A DNA stretch of 64,000 bases from Streptomyces fradiae ATCC 10745 = DSM 40063 (GTDB lineage: Bacteria; Actinomycetota; Actinomycetes; Streptomycetales; Streptomycetaceae), in assembly GCF_008704425.1 (NCBI RefSeq), contig NZ_CP023696.1, forward strand, positions 1,846,501-1,910,500, read 5' to 3'. Below the pieces are notes generated by a model, which saw nothing but the letters and a program-made list of their open reading frames with translations, did no database searches and was not told the DNA's origin. Each line of letters begins with the position of its first letter. Position 1 is the first letter of the stretch. The position numbers and the translations under genes were made by a program. Shown here in pieces: positions 45,895 through 55,362 of this stretch.

Positions 45895-48776
45895 GGCGCC
45901 GTCACCGCCCCGTTCCCGGCGGCGGCCGGCCGCGCGACCGCCCCGCCTCCGGCTTCGGTACCGGCCACGGCACCCGCACCACCTCCGGCCGAGGCCGACT
46001 GGACCGCCGCCCCGCCTCCGGCACCGGGACCGCCCGCGGAAGCGGCCGCGCCCCCGGTACCGCCTCCGGCCGGCTCCGCGGCCGTCGCGCGGCCGTCGGT
46101 GCCGGTCGCGCCGCGCGTGTACTTCGGGTGGATGAGCCCGACGCACGTGTACGGCAGGCCGTCCACCTCCTCGACGGGCACCCCGCGCTGCTCCGCGAGC
46201 AGCCGCACGTGGTCCAGGTCGGCGCCCGCGCCGCGCTGGGCGAGGACCTTCCACGGGACGCGGCGCAGCAGGACGCGGGTGGTCTCGCCGACACCGGGCT
46301 TGACCAGGTTCACGTCATGGATGCCGTACTCCTCGCTGATCCGCTCGACGGCCGCCCACCCCTCCCAGGTGGGCGTCCGGTCGGTGGCCAGGAGGCGGGC
46401 GGTGTCGTCGGCGACCTGGTCCGCCACCTCCCCGAACCGCTCCGACACCGCGTCCAGGAAGTCCCCGGACACGTCGGCGCCCGCCAGCTCGCGGTAGAAC
46501 TTCGCGCCGTGGTAGTCGTGCGGGCCGATCAGGTCGGCGCGCAGCACGGTGCGGGAGACCAGGCCGGAGACGGTGGAGTTGAGGCAGGCGGACGGGATGA
46601 GGAAGTCCTCGCGGGTGCCGTGGGTGCGTACGCACGAGCCGGGGTCGGCCAGTACGGCGATCTCCGGGTGGAAGTCCGGGAAGTCCGCGAGCGCGGCGGT
46701 CAGTTCACGGGTGATGGCGCCCTTGCCGGTCCAGCCGTCCACGAACACGACGTCCGCCGGGTCGTGGTGGGCGCGCAGCCAGCGCAGGGCGTTGGTGTCG
46801 ATGCCCCGGCCGCGGACGATGGACACCGCGTAGTGCGGCAGGTCCAGGCCGTGGCGGTGGCGGGCCCAGCGGCGCATCAGCACGCCGACGGGGGTGCCCG
46901 CGCGGGCGAGGGAGACCAGCACGGGGCGCGGGGAGCGCTCGGCGAGCACCGTCTCCGTGACGGTGCCGACGGCGCGGGCGATCCGCGCGGCGGAGGCGTC
47001 CAGGGCGGCGTGGAACAGCTTCTGGTAGTCGTCGCTCGGCTGGTACTCGACGGGCAGCGACTCGGCGTAGTGGGCGCCGCCGCTCTGGATGGCCTCCTCC
47101 CGCTCCTCGGTGGGGGCCTCCAGTTCGACGGCCGACAGGTCCTTCAGGAGCCAGCCGACCTCGTCGGGGGCGTAGGAGGAGAAGGCGGGTCCGCGTAGCG
47201 GCTCGGGCAGCATGCCGGCTCTTTCCGGTACGTACGAGGGGACGGTGGCCAGCACGACGCGCGGGACGTGCGCGGTGAGCTGGGCGAGCAGGCCCCGCGG
47301 GGCGTGCAGGGGCGGGGTGTCGGCGGCCGAGTCGACGACGACGGCGACCGCGTCGAAGCCGCCGCCCGCGACGTTGTAGGCGTAGCGGTCGCCGGGGCCG
47401 TCCGCCGGGTCGTCGTGCGCGGGGAAGACGAGGCGGGTGCGGATGGCGTAGCCGGGGTCGTCCACGGCGAGGACGGGCGAGCGGGTGGTGGTGGAGAACC
47501 GCACGTCGGCGTGGGGGGCGAGCTCCTCCAGGGCGGCCGCCAGGGCGAGCGGCGCGTACATGAGCTCCTCGCTGCCGAGTACGAGGACACGGGGCCGTCC
47601 GTCGTCCGCCGCGGCGCCGTCCCCGGTCGTCACTCCCGCCCGGCCGGCGCTCCCGGCCGCTCCCGCCCGGTCGGCGCCGCTCCCGGCCGCTCCCCTCCGG
47701 CCGGTGCCGGCCGCCGCCGGCAGTCCCAGCGCGTCCGCCAGGCGGGCCGCCATCGCCGGCAGCGCGGCGTCCAGGCGGGCGCGGTGCTCCGGGGTGAAGC
47801 CGTGGCGGCCGCCGTCGGGCAGCCTCGCCGGCCAGCCGAGGTCCACGCGCCGCACGGCGGACGCGTCGCCGCACAGGTCCGGCGCGGGCCGCTGGTGGGC
47901 GGCCACCAGGGCGCGGCCCTTCTCCAGCACGCCGTCCGGCAGCCGTACCGTCCCTGCGGCGAGGGCGACGAGGTCCACCCGGGCGCCGATCTCGGCGGCG
48001 AACTCCGCGAGCCGCCCCCGGTCGCCGGCCGACCGCATGTCGACGAGGGCCACGATCACGTACCGCTCGCGCGGATACCGCCCGTGCAGCGCCCGCACGG
48101 TGTTCAGCACGGTGTTGCCGGTCGAGAACTCGTCGTCCACCAGCACCAGCGGCCCCGGCCCGGCCAGCAGATCCGGGTCCTCCGGGAGCAGCAGGTGCGA
48201 GGTGTGGTGGGAGTGCGACTCCTCGAACCCGGCCGCGCGCGGCACCCCGGGCACGGGGCGGCGCGTGGAGTGCAGGTACGGGGCGAGGCCGAGGCCGTCC
48301 GCCACGCAGTGGCCCAGGCCGGTCGCCGTCTCGGCGTACCCGACGACGACCGCGCGCCGCGCCTCGGCCTCGCCGAGCAGGGCGCGCACCCGGCGCCCCA
48401 GCTCGTGTCCGCAGCCGCGCACGAGGGCGGGGCTCTGCGGCACGTGCTTGCCCAGCACGCGTGAGACGAGGAGGTGGGCGCGCTTGGGGTTGTCCCGCAG
48501 GGCGAGCCCCAGCAGGTCCCGCACCCCCGCGCCCCCGCCCGTCCGGCCTGCGGCTCCGGGGGCTCCGGTCACCTCACCGGGGGCCTCTGCGCCGAGGCCC
48601 ACTCCACCGCGGGCCCCGGGCCCGGAGGGGTCCTGGCCGGAGGAATCCGGGCCGGGAAGTCCCGGACCGGCAGGTCCCTGCCCGGAAGGTTCCGGACCGG
48701 GGAGACCCGGCCCGGAGAGATCCGCACCGCGAAGCTCTACGCCCAGCCGTTCGGCGACCCATGTCCCCGTCCACAC
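45891..48776 (-). CDS. Fusion protein: phosphoribosyltransferase, TRSP, StiP and PELOTA domains (ter-linked)
   Basis: 961 aa from GTG 48776. About 30-80 is a low-complexity Gly/Pro/Ser insert. About 90-320 is a phosphoribosyltransferase with the PRPP loop LVLVDDEFSTGNT at about 210. About 395-520 is the TRSP domain, with the name-giving TRSP in STTTRSPVLAVDD (about 430). About 530-840 is StiP-like (FSSYAPDEVGWLLKDL; SGGAHYAESLPVEYQPS; VFVDGWTGKGAITREL, itself PRTase-like). About 850-890 is PELOTA (EQRGVPVEEVDGLPYTCVGL). The tail is Gly/Ala-rich. These parts are often separate genes in ter loci. It probably makes or transfers a ribosyl product. Confidence 0.85.
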   Translation of the reverse strand: MWTGTWVAERLGVELRGADLSGPGLPGPEPSGQGPAGPGLPGPDSSGQDPSGPGARGGVGLGAEAPGEVTGAPGAAGRTGGGAGVRDLLGLALRDNPKRAHLLVSRVLGKHVPQSPALVRGCGHELGRRVRALLGEAEARRAVVVGYAETATGLGHCVADGLGLAPYLHSTRRPVPGVPRAAGFEESHSHHTSHLLLPEDPDLLAGPGPLVLVDDEFSTGNTVLNTVRALHGRYPRERYVIVALVDMRSAGDRGRLAEFAAEIGARVDLVALAAGTVRLPDGVLEKGRALVAAHQRPAPDLCGDASAVRRVDLGWPARLPDGGRHGFTPEHRARLDAALPAMAARLADALGLPAAAGTGRRGAAGSGADRAGAAGSAGRAGVTTGDGAAADDGRPRVLVLGSEELMYAPLALAAALEELAPHADVRFSTTTRSPVLAVDDPGYAIRTRLVFPAHDDPADGPGDRYAYNVAGGGFDAVAVVVDSAADTPPLHAPRGLLAQLTAHVPRVVLATVPSYVPERAGMLPEPLRGPAFSSYAPDEVGWLLKDLSAVELEAPTEEREEAIQSGGAHYAESLPVEYQPSDDYQKLFHAALDASAARIARAVGTVTETVLAERSPRPVLVSLARAGTPVGVLMRRWARHRHGLDLPHYAVSIVRGRGIDTNALRWLRAHHDPADVVFVDGWTGKGAITRELTAALADFPDFHPEIAVLADPGSCVRTHGTREDFLIPSACLNSTVSGLVSRTVLRADLIGPHDYHGAKFYRELAGADVSGDFLDAVSERFGEVADQVADDTARLLATDRTPTWEGWAAVERISEEYGIHDVNLVKPGVGETTRVLLRRVPWKVLAQRGAGADLDHVRLLAEQRGVPVEEVDGLPYTCVGLIHPKYTRGATGTDGRATAAEPAGGGTGGAAASAGGPGAGGGAAVQSASAGGGAGAVAGTEAGGGAVARPAAAGNGAVTAP

Positions 48777-48899
48777 CGTGCCGTGAATGACGTGCCTCTT
48801 CTCTCTCGGATGTCTCGGATGCCTCGGATGCCTCAGGCGGGCGCCGCAGGCCCCTCAGGTCGCTGAGGCCCCTGAGGTCTCTGGGGCTCCCGGCCTCGC

Positions 48900-48968
48900 A
48901 GACCTCTCACGTCCCCCAGACCTCTCACGTCCCCCAGACCTCTGACGTCCCCAGACCTCTGAGGCCCC
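48900..48968. repeat. Tandem 18-bp repeat in intergenic DNA
   Basis: AGACCTCTCACGTCCCCC occurs twice exactly (48900-48917, 48918-48935), then in two shorter variants (48936-48952, 48953-48968). More CTC/GAGG-type repeats (ggatgcctc, cctgagg) fill about 48,800-49,020. This is upstream of the large fusion gene and downstream of the aldolase gene. Confidence 0.8.
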
Positions 48969-49034
48969 TGTGGCCTCGCAGGCCACGTCCGTCAGGTCCC
49001 TCAGGCCCCCAACCAAGGTCCCTCCCGGCGCCGC

Positions 49035-50222
49035 TCACGGCACCGCCAGGCCCGCGGCGAGCAGGTCGACGAAGCCCACGTCCGCCTTGGCGACGCCGAA
49101 CACCTCGGCCCGCTGGAGCGTGCGCTCCGCCCACGCGCGGTGCGGCTTCACCTCGTTCATCTTGTTGGTGTACGCCGAGCGCAGCACCCCGCCCCCGTCC
49201 TGCTCGGGGCGCAGGATGTCCCGGGCGTCGCTGTACTCCTCGTGACTCACCACGGACAGCGCGTGCACGGGCTGGACGTGGGAGGGGTGGATGCAGGTCT
49301 TGCCGAGCAGGCCGTTCGCCCGGTCCAGCTCGATCTCGCGGAGCAGCCCGTCCAGGTCGTGCTCGATCAGCGCGGTGCGCAGGGCCTCGGCCCGGCCCTC
49401 CAGGAAGGGGCTGCGGCGCAGCATCGGCTTGAACATCCGCTCCTGGAGCCGGAAGTACTCCCACACCGGACCGGTGATCGTGAAGCCGGTGCCGTCGGCC
49501 CGGCCCAGGATGTTGACGACGTCCGCGATGACATGGGCCACGATCTTCACGTCGTACGCGGTCATGTCAGGCGAGCGGCGCAGCCCGTACGCGGAGCAGA
49601 AGTCGGTGACGCCGAGGCGCAGCGCGAGGACCCGGTCGCGGTGGGCGGCCACGGAGCGGGCTATCCCGGCGAGGGTGTCGGCGCGGGTCTCCAGGTGCAG
49701 CAGGTCCGGGGACTCCAGGACGGGCATCGCGTACAGCGGCCGTCCGCCGAGCGCGTCGGCCGCCTCGGGCTCCGCCTCGGCCTCGGCGACGGCCTCCAGG
49801 AAGGGCGTTCCGCGCTTCTCGGTGAATTTCGGCAGTACGAATCCGGACAGCAGGCGCACGGTCGGGCCGAGGCGGCGGACCAGGTCGGGTATCTGCTCGG
49901 GTTCGCGGACGCGGATGAACAGCAGCGGCGGCTCGCCACCGCGCCCGGACAGCTCGGCGAACTGGCGTACGAGGTTCTCCTCGCCCTGCGCGACGTCCCC
50001 GTCGCCGATGGAATCCTCCAGGCAGAGCACCATGGAGACCACCCCGCGCCCGACCTGCTTGCACACGTCGTCGGCGAGGGCGGGCCGGGTCGCGGGGCTG
50101 TAGAGCGTCGCCCCCAGGGCGGCCGAGAGGACACCGGCCGGCGAGTGGGCGTTGAACGCGCGCGGCTCCCGATGGAACAGCCCGGCCCGGGCAGCGGGCG
50201 AGATATGCCCGAAATGACGCAT
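49035..50222 (-). CDS. HpcH/HpaI (CitE-like) aldolase of the ter-linked pathway
   Basis: 395 aa from ATG 50222. LGATLYSPATRPALADDV, VSMVLCLEDSIGDGDV with the metal-binding Asp, LFIRVREPEQIPDLV, GFVLPKFTEK, YAMPVLESPDLLH and GLLGKTCIHPSHVQPV are the conserved blocks of the HpcH/HpaI aldolase and citrate lyase beta family. Members are encoded in ter loci next to phosphoribosyltransferase and HAD genes. Expected to add or cleave a short carbon unit on the nucleoside-like product. First gene of the leftward operon. Confidence 0.87.
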   Translation of the reverse strand: MRHFGHISPAARAGLFHREPRAFNAHSPAGVLSAALGATLYSPATRPALADDVCKQVGRGVVSMVLCLEDSIGDGDVAQGEENLVRQFAELSGRGGEPPLLFIRVREPEQIPDLVRRLGPTVRLLSGFVLPKFTEKRGTPFLEAVAEAEAEPEAADALGGRPLYAMPVLESPDLLHLETRADTLAGIARSVAAHRDRVLALRLGVTDFCSAYGLRRSPDMTAYDVKIVAHVIADVVNILGRADGTGFTITGPVWEYFRLQERMFKPMLRRSPFLEGRAEALRTALIEHDLDGLLREIELDRANGLLGKTCIHPSHVQPVHALSVVSHEEYSDARDILRPEQDGGGVLRSAYTNKMNEVKPHRAWAERTLQRAEVFGVAKADVGFVDLLAAGLAVP

Positions 50223-50432
50223 ACGGTTTCCCCGAACTGCTGTGACGTACTGCCTCCGGTTCGAAGACATGTGGCCGGTAATAGTACGTATGGACAGGTG
50301 TCGCCGGTTCCCCGGCGATGTGAACGGCAGGTGACGCGGGGGCCGCATCCGGGTGTCGCGGCGGCCGGTCGGCGCGCCCGGTAGCCGCCCCCGCGTTGTC
50401 CCACGGGCGGGCGGCCAGGCAGGATGACGGGC

Positions 50433-51482
50433 ATGACGCACGAGATGCTGAAGGGCTCGAACGTCCCCCTCGACGCCGCGGCCGTACGGGCCGTACTGCG
50501 CTGGTCCCCTGGCCCGGGGGTCCCCGACGTGGACGCCTCGGCCCTGCTGCTCGGCGCGGACGGCCGGGTGCGCTTCGACGAGGACTTCGTCTTCTACAAC
50601 CAGCCCTCCCACCCGTCCGGCGCGGTGCGCATGCTGCCGAAGCGGCGCGAGGACGACGCGCTCACCGACACGGTCGAGGCGGATCTGTCGGGTCTGGAGG
50701 CGTCCGTCGACCAGGTGGTGCTGGCGGCGTCCTCGGACGGCGGCACCTTCGCACACGTGCCGGACCTGCGGATCGTGCTGTACGACGCCGCCGCGGGCGA
50801 GGACGCCCAGGCGCTGGCGTCGTTCCACGTGCGTCCGGAGACGGGCGAGGAGACCGCCATGATCTGCGGTGAGCTGTACCGCAGGGGCGAGGGGTGGAAG
50901 TTCCGCGCGGTGGCCCAGGGCTATCCGACGGGGCTGCTCGGGCTGACCACGGCGTTCGGCATCTCGGTCGAGGAGGACGGGCTGGAGGAGGCCGGGCCCG
51001 AGGCGGCCGGCGCGGAGCCCGGCACCCCCGGCGCGGAGCCCGGCGCCTCGGGCGGGCCGGCCGCGCTCTCCGTACCGGTCCAGGCCACGGCCCCACCGGC
51101 TTCCCTCGACCCGCCCCGGCCTCCCGCCCGGAGCCCGCAGGACCCGGCCCGGAGCCCGGCCGAGAGCCCGGCCCCGGTTCCCGAGGACGCCACCCAGGCG
51201 ATATCCGCCCCGGCCGCCGCCGCGGCGTTCCCCGCCGCTCCCCCGGCGCCTCCGCTCCCGCCCACCGCCCCGCCCGCGTACGGCTACCCGCACCCGGGCG
51301 GGGCGCAGCCCGCCTACGGGTACCCGGGTCCGCCGCCGGCGCCCGCGTACGGCGACCCCGGCGGCGGGCCCGCGTACGGCTACCCGCATCCGGCGCCCCA
51401 GCCGGTCCCGGCGGGCGCGGGGGCACCCGTACCGGACCCGGAGTTCCGGCTTCCGCCGATGGGGCCGCAGTTCCAGCGCTGA
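50433..51482 (+). CDS. TerD-family protein with Pro/Tyr-rich tail
   Basis: 349 aa from ATG 50433 ([20 protein letters not shown]). The TerD domain fills about 1-175: [64 protein letters not shown]. The acidic loops bind calcium in this family. The C-terminal half is Pro/Ala-rich with [13 protein letters not shown] repeats, probably disordered and binding partners at the membrane. It is divergent from the aldolase gene, with 210 bases between. Confidence 0.88.
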   Translation: MTHEMLKGSNVPLDAAAVRAVLRWSPGPGVPDVDASALLLGADGRVRFDEDFVFYNQPSHPSGAVRMLPKRREDDALTDTVEADLSGLEASVDQVVLAASSDGGTFAHVPDLRIVLYDAAAGEDAQALASFHVRPETGEETAMICGELYRRGEGWKFRAVAQGYPTGLLGLTTAFGISVEEDGLEEAGPEAAGAEPGTPGAEPGASGGPAALSVPVQATAPPASLDPPRPPARSPQDPARSPAESPAPVPEDATQAISAPAAAAAFPAAPPAPPLPPTAPPAYGYPHPGGAQPAYGYPGPPPAPAYGDPGGGPAYGYPHPAPQPVPAGAGAPVPDPEFRLPPMGPQFQR

Positions 51483-51588
51483 CCCCGTACGGGGCCGGGG
51501 CGGGCCCCGGGCGCCGGGGCACGCGCCCGCACCCGTACGGCGCGACCGCCGCCACATCTCGGCGGGGCGGGCACCCCGGCACGAGCCG

Positions 51589-52329
51589 TCAGGACGCGTC
51601 GGCCTTGAAGCCCCGGCCCCACTGCATGCCCCAGCCGTACATCCGGTCCAGCTCGCCCTGGAAGCCGTAGACGAACTTCACCTCGCGCCGCACCAGCAGC
51701 TCGCCCTTCACGTTCTCCAGCAGGAAGACCGCGCAGGACCGGGCCTCCGGGGCCCGCTCGTCGAGTTCGATCTCGACGCGCGGGCCGTTGCCGGGGTAGA
51801 GCGTCATCTTGGCGTGCGTGCGGTCGAAGGCGGGCGTCTGGTCGTAGATGTAGACGAAGAACAGCAGCCGCCTGATGTCGTCGCGGTGGTCGAGGTTGAC
51901 GAAGATCGTCTCTCCGGACGGCGAGCCGAACCGGTCGTCGCCGCTGAGCTTGACGTACGGCGGGTCGTTCAGGTCCCCGAGGTAGCCGCCGAGCGGCTGG
52001 ACGACGCCCTTGGAGCCGTCGGCCAGCTCGTAGAGGCAGCCGATGTCCAGGTCGACGTTGGCCACCGCCCTGGTATGGGCCTGGACCGGTTCGGGTTGGA
52101 AGAACTTGAGCGGATGCCGCAGCAGCCTGCCGCTCTGCCGGGGCCTGCCGTCGAAGTCGGACGTGCGCATCTTCCACGAGAGGTTGACGCGCAGGTTGCC
52201 GCTCACGGCGCCCTGCTTGGTCAGCGAGACGGTCGGACGCCGCCGGGTCAGTTCGATCGCGTTGCTCGCGGCGCTGCCCGAATCGAACTGCGCCGCCCTG
52301 TTCTGCCGCAGGCTGTCCCAGAAAGCCAT
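51589..52329 (-). CDS. TerA-like tellurite-resistance family protein
   Basis: 246 aa from ATG 52329 (MAFWDSLRQNRAAQFDSGSA). ELTRRRPTVSLTKQGAVSGNL begins the domain; VDLDIGCLYELADGSKGVVQPLG, DDRFGSPSGETIFVNLDHRDD and FLLENVKGELLVRREVKFVYG follow. This is a TerD-superfamily protein of the TerA or CABP type. The end FQGELDRMYGWGMQWGRGFK is conserved in Streptomyces forms. It lies after the TerC-like gene. Confidence 0.8.
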   Translation of the reverse strand: MAFWDSLRQNRAAQFDSGSAASNAIELTRRRPTVSLTKQGAVSGNLRVNLSWKMRTSDFDGRPRQSGRLLRHPLKFFQPEPVQAHTRAVANVDLDIGCLYELADGSKGVVQPLGGYLGDLNDPPYVKLSGDDRFGSPSGETIFVNLDHRDDIRRLLFFVYIYDQTPAFDRTHAKMTLYPGNGPRVEIELDERAPEARSCAVFLLENVKGELLVRREVKFVYGFQGELDRMYGWGMQWGRGFKADAS

Positions 52330-52445
52330 GCCACCCCCCAAAGGTGTACGGATACGCGGCGGGGCGGCCGGGAGCACCCGGCCGCCCCGCACAGAAGCGT
52401 TCCGCATCGCCGGGGCTGTCACACCCCGGTCTCGTGCAGTGACCG

Positions 52446-53597
52446 TCACACCGCCGAGGTGACCTCGGTCTTGTCTCCTTCCCCCTTGCCCACGGCGGCG
52501 TTCTCGGCCGCGGCGATCCGCTTGTTGCGGCGGACCGAGGAGAGGAAGGAGGCGGCGATGAGGATGATGCCGACCGTGCCGGTGATGAGCTCGTGGATCT
52601 CGTGCTGGATGGTGATGAGCAGGATCGCGGCGAGGGCGCCGATGGCGTAGTGCGCGCCGTGCTCCAGGAACACGTACTCGTCGAGCGTGCCCTGGCGGAC
52701 CAGGTAGACGGTGAGCGACCGGACGTACATGGCGCCGATGCCGAGGCCGAGCGCCATCCAGAAGATGTGGTTGGTGATGGCGAAGGCGCCGATGACCCCG
52801 TCGAAGGAGAACGAGGCGTCGAGGACCTCCAGGTACAGGAAGAGGAAGAACGCGGCCTTGCCGGCGAGGCCGACCGCGGATACCTGCTTGCCCTGCTGCT
52901 TGGCCTGCTCCTCCGCCTCGTGCTCCCGCTCCTCGTCCTCCTCCAGCTTGTTCTCGAAGTAGCCGGAGAGGCCGCCGACGACCAGGTACGTGATGAGGCC
53001 GGCGACGCCGGAGAGCAGCACCGTCGCGGACTTGTCGGCGTGGCCGGCACTGGTGTGCGCCTGGGTGGCGAAGGTGGTCGCGGTCACGAGGAGCACGATG
53101 AGCGCGATGCACACCGAGAGCATGTCGATCTTGCCGAGCTTGGCGAGCGGGCGCTCCAGCCAGCCCAGCCACTTGAACTCGCGCTCCTCGAATATGAAGT
53201 CGAGGAAGATCATGAGGAGGAACATGCCACCGAAGGCGGCGATGGACGCGTGCGCGTCGGTGACGAGCGCCTCGTACTGCTCCGGCTGGTCGAGGGCCAG
53301 TTGCACGGCCTCGATGGGACCGACCTTGGCGCTGATCGCGACGATCACGACCGGGAAGACCAGCCGCATACCGAAGACCGCGACCATGATGCCGATCGTC
53401 AGGAAGATCTTCTGCCAGAAGGCGTTCATCTTCTTGAGGATTCCGGCGTTGACGACCGCGTTGTCGAAGGAGAGGGAGATCTCGAGGATGGACAGGATCA
53501 GTACGATCCCGAACGCCTCCCACCCCCACTGCCAGGCGGCGAAAGCGAGGCCGAGCGCCGTGACGGCGAACGACCAGCCGAAGGTTTTCAGAACCAC
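52446..53597 (-). CDS. TerC-like integral membrane protein (DUF475)
   Basis: 383 aa with about nine membrane segments. Two copies of the key motif occur, EISLSFDNAVVNAGIL (about 40-55) and DASFSFDGVIGAFAI (about 255-270), whose Asp residues are proposed to bind metal. A long charged loop (ENKLEEDEEREHEAEEQAKQQGK) divides the halves. DUF475 proteins are TerC relatives and are encoded beside TerD genes. Expected to act with TerD proteins at the membrane, perhaps in metal transport or sensing. Confidence 0.88.
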   Translation of the reverse strand: MVLKTFGWSFAVTALGLAFAAWQWGWEAFGIVLILSILEISLSFDNAVVNAGILKKMNAFWQKIFLTIGIMVAVFGMRLVFPVVIVAISAKVGPIEAVQLALDQPEQYEALVTDAHASIAAFGGMFLLMIFLDFIFEEREFKWLGWLERPLAKLGKIDMLSVCIALIVLLVTATTFATQAHTSAGHADKSATVLLSGVAGLITYLVVGGLSGYFENKLEEDEEREHEAEEQAKQQGKQVSAVGLAGKAAFFLFLYLEVLDASFSFDGVIGAFAITNHIFWMALGLGIGAMYVRSLTVYLVRQGTLDEYVFLEHGAHYAIGALAAILLITIQHEIHELITGTVGIILIAASFLSSVRRNKRIAAAENAAVGKGEGDKTEVTSAV

Positions 53598-53696
53598 TGA
53601 CTACCCAATCGTGTCGGGGTCCTCGCCGGCGAAGGCTGCCGGAGCATCTCCGCCACGCCGATTGCGCCGGTGCTTGACCGAACCCTGGGACGAGCT

Positions 53697-54272
53697 TCAG
53701 GAAACATTGACCCCGAAGTCTAGAGCGATGCCCCGCAGTCCCGACGCATACCCCTGGCCCACCGCCCGGAACTTCCATTCGCCGTTGTAGCGGTAGAGCT
53801 CGCCGAAGATCATGGCGGTCTCGGTCGACGCGTCCTCGCTGAGGTCGTATCGGGCCAGCTCCTGGCCGTCGGCCTGGTTGACGACGCGGATGAACGCGTT
53901 GCTGACCTGGCCGAAGGTCTGGCCGCGGTTGTCGGCCTCATGGATGGAGACGGGGAAGATGATCTTGTCGCAGTGGGCGGGTACCCGGCTCAGGTCGACG
54001 ACGAGCGACTCGTCGTCGCCGTCGCCCTCGCCGGTGAGGTTGTCACCGGCGTGCTCGACGGAGCCGTCGGGGCTGGTGAGGTTGTTGTAGAAGACGAACC
54101 ACTCGTCGCCGAGAACCCTGCCGGACTGGCAGAGCAGTGCGCTGGCGTCGAGGTCGAAGGGGGCCCCGGTGGTGGAGCGCGCGTCCCAGCCGAGACCGAC
54201 CAGCACCTGGGTCAGGTTGGGTGCGGCCTTGGAGAGGGAGACGTTGCCTCCCTTGGCGAGCGTGACGCCCAT
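53697..54272 (-). CDS. terD: TerD-family calcium-binding protein (paralogue 1)
   Basis: 191 aa from ATG 54272. [87 protein letters not shown] and [18 protein letters not shown] cover the entire TerD fold. The Asp-rich loops are the calcium sites. Cytoplasmic; involved in tellurite and general stress resistance. Confidence 0.93.
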   Translation of the reverse strand: MGVTLAKGGNVSLSKAAPNLTQVLVGLGWDARSTTGAPFDLDASALLCQSGRVLGDEWFVFYNNLTSPDGSVEHAGDNLTGEGDGDDESLVVDLSRVPAHCDKIIFPVSIHEADNRGQTFGQVSNAFIRVVNQADGQELARYDLSEDASTETAMIFGELYRYNGEWKFRAVGQGYASGLRGIALDFGVNVS

Positions 54273-54289
54273 GACGATGATCCTCCCCG

Positions 54290-54560
54290 ATGACGTACTG
54301 CTGCTGTCCGCATACTGCGCCGCGCGGTGCCCGTACGGACCTCCACACGCGGTGCGCCGCGCAGGTGCGCCGCGTGGGGTGCGCCACATGCGCGCGCCTC
54401 GTGCGATGCGCCACAAGCGGTGCGCCGCACACGGCCGGCTGTGCGGTCGCCATGTGCGGTGCCCGCGCCCGGTGGCTCCGTGCGCGCCCGGCGCCGTCGC
54501 ACGCGGTGTGGCACGTGCGCGTCCGGCGCCGCACGGGCGGGGCGGCGCCGGACGGTGCTT
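54290..54560. repeat. Degenerate GC repeats between the terD paralogues
   Basis: About 270 bases rich in variants of GGTGCGCCGC (near 54350, 54370, 54388, 54418 and further on), alternating between GTGCGCCGC and TGCGCCAC. No gene is convincing. It may reflect repeat expansion or carry promoter elements for the downstream terD. Confidence 0.5.
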
Positions 54561-54568
54561 CGTACGGC

Positions 54569-55144
54569 TCAGACGTTGACGCCGAAGTCCTGCGCGATGC
54601 CGCGCAGGCCGGAGGCGTAGCCCTGGCCGATGGCGCGGAACTTCCACTCCGCGCCGTGGCGGTACAGCTCCCCGAAGACCATCGCGGTCTCCGTCGAGGC
54701 GTCCTCGCTCAGGTCGTAGCGGGCGAGCTCCTCGTTGTTGGCCTGGTTGACGACGCGGATGAAGGCGTTGCGCACCTGGCCGAAGGACTGCTGGCGGGTC
54801 TCGGCGTCGTAGATCGAGACCGGGAAGACGATCTTGTCGACGTCGGCCGGGACCGTGGCGAGGTTGACCTTGATCTGCTCGTCGTCTCCCTCGCCCTCGC
54901 CGGTGAGGTTGTCACCGGTGTGCTCGACGGAGCCGTCCGAGCTCTTGAGGTTGTTGAAGAAGACGAAGTTGCCGTCGGTGGCGACCTTGCCCTGGGCGTT
55001 CAGCAGCAGAGCGCTCGCGTCCAGGTCGAAGTCCGTACCGGTGGTGGTGCGGACGTCCCAGCCGAGACCGACCGTGACCGCGGTCAGGTTGGGCGCGGCC
55101 TTGGTCAGCGAGACGTTGCCGCCCTTGCTGAGGCTGACTCCCAC
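54569..55144 (-). CDS. terD: TerD-family calcium-binding protein (paralogue 2)
   Basis: 191 aa from GTG 55144, chosen because GGAGG lies 5 nt upstream and the length then equals that of the other paralogue; ATG 55156 would contain the ribosome site itself. [61 protein letters not shown] and [20 protein letters not shown]. Very close to paralogue 1, a recent tandem duplication or strongly constrained pair. Confidence 0.93.
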   Translation of the reverse strand: MGVSLSKGGNVSLTKAAPNLTAVTVGLGWDVRTTTGTDFDLDASALLLNAQGKVATDGNFVFFNNLKSSDGSVEHTGDNLTGEGEGDDEQIKVNLATVPADVDKIVFPVSIYDAETRQQSFGQVRNAFIRVVNQANNEELARYDLSEDASTETAMVFGELYRHGAEWKFRAIGQGYASGLRGIAQDFGVNV

Positions 55145-55362
55145 GAGTCCCTCCATTGGTTTCCAGGGGCAGCGCCCCCGTCGTGCGTTGGCATCGGATC
55201 AACGACTGGATCCTAGTGAGGGGTTCCCGTCGTGAGCACGCTGTTGTACCGATCGGTCGGGCGTTTCGGCCGCGCCGGGGCGCGTCCGGGGCGGCGCGGG
55301 GCACCGCACGCGGGGGGCCGGAGTCCCCCACGTCACGGCGGCGTCCCCGCGCCCCGGGCGCA

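Noticed and set aside
48900..48968. CRISPR-like array
   Set aside because: Repeats are in direct tandem without unique spacers.
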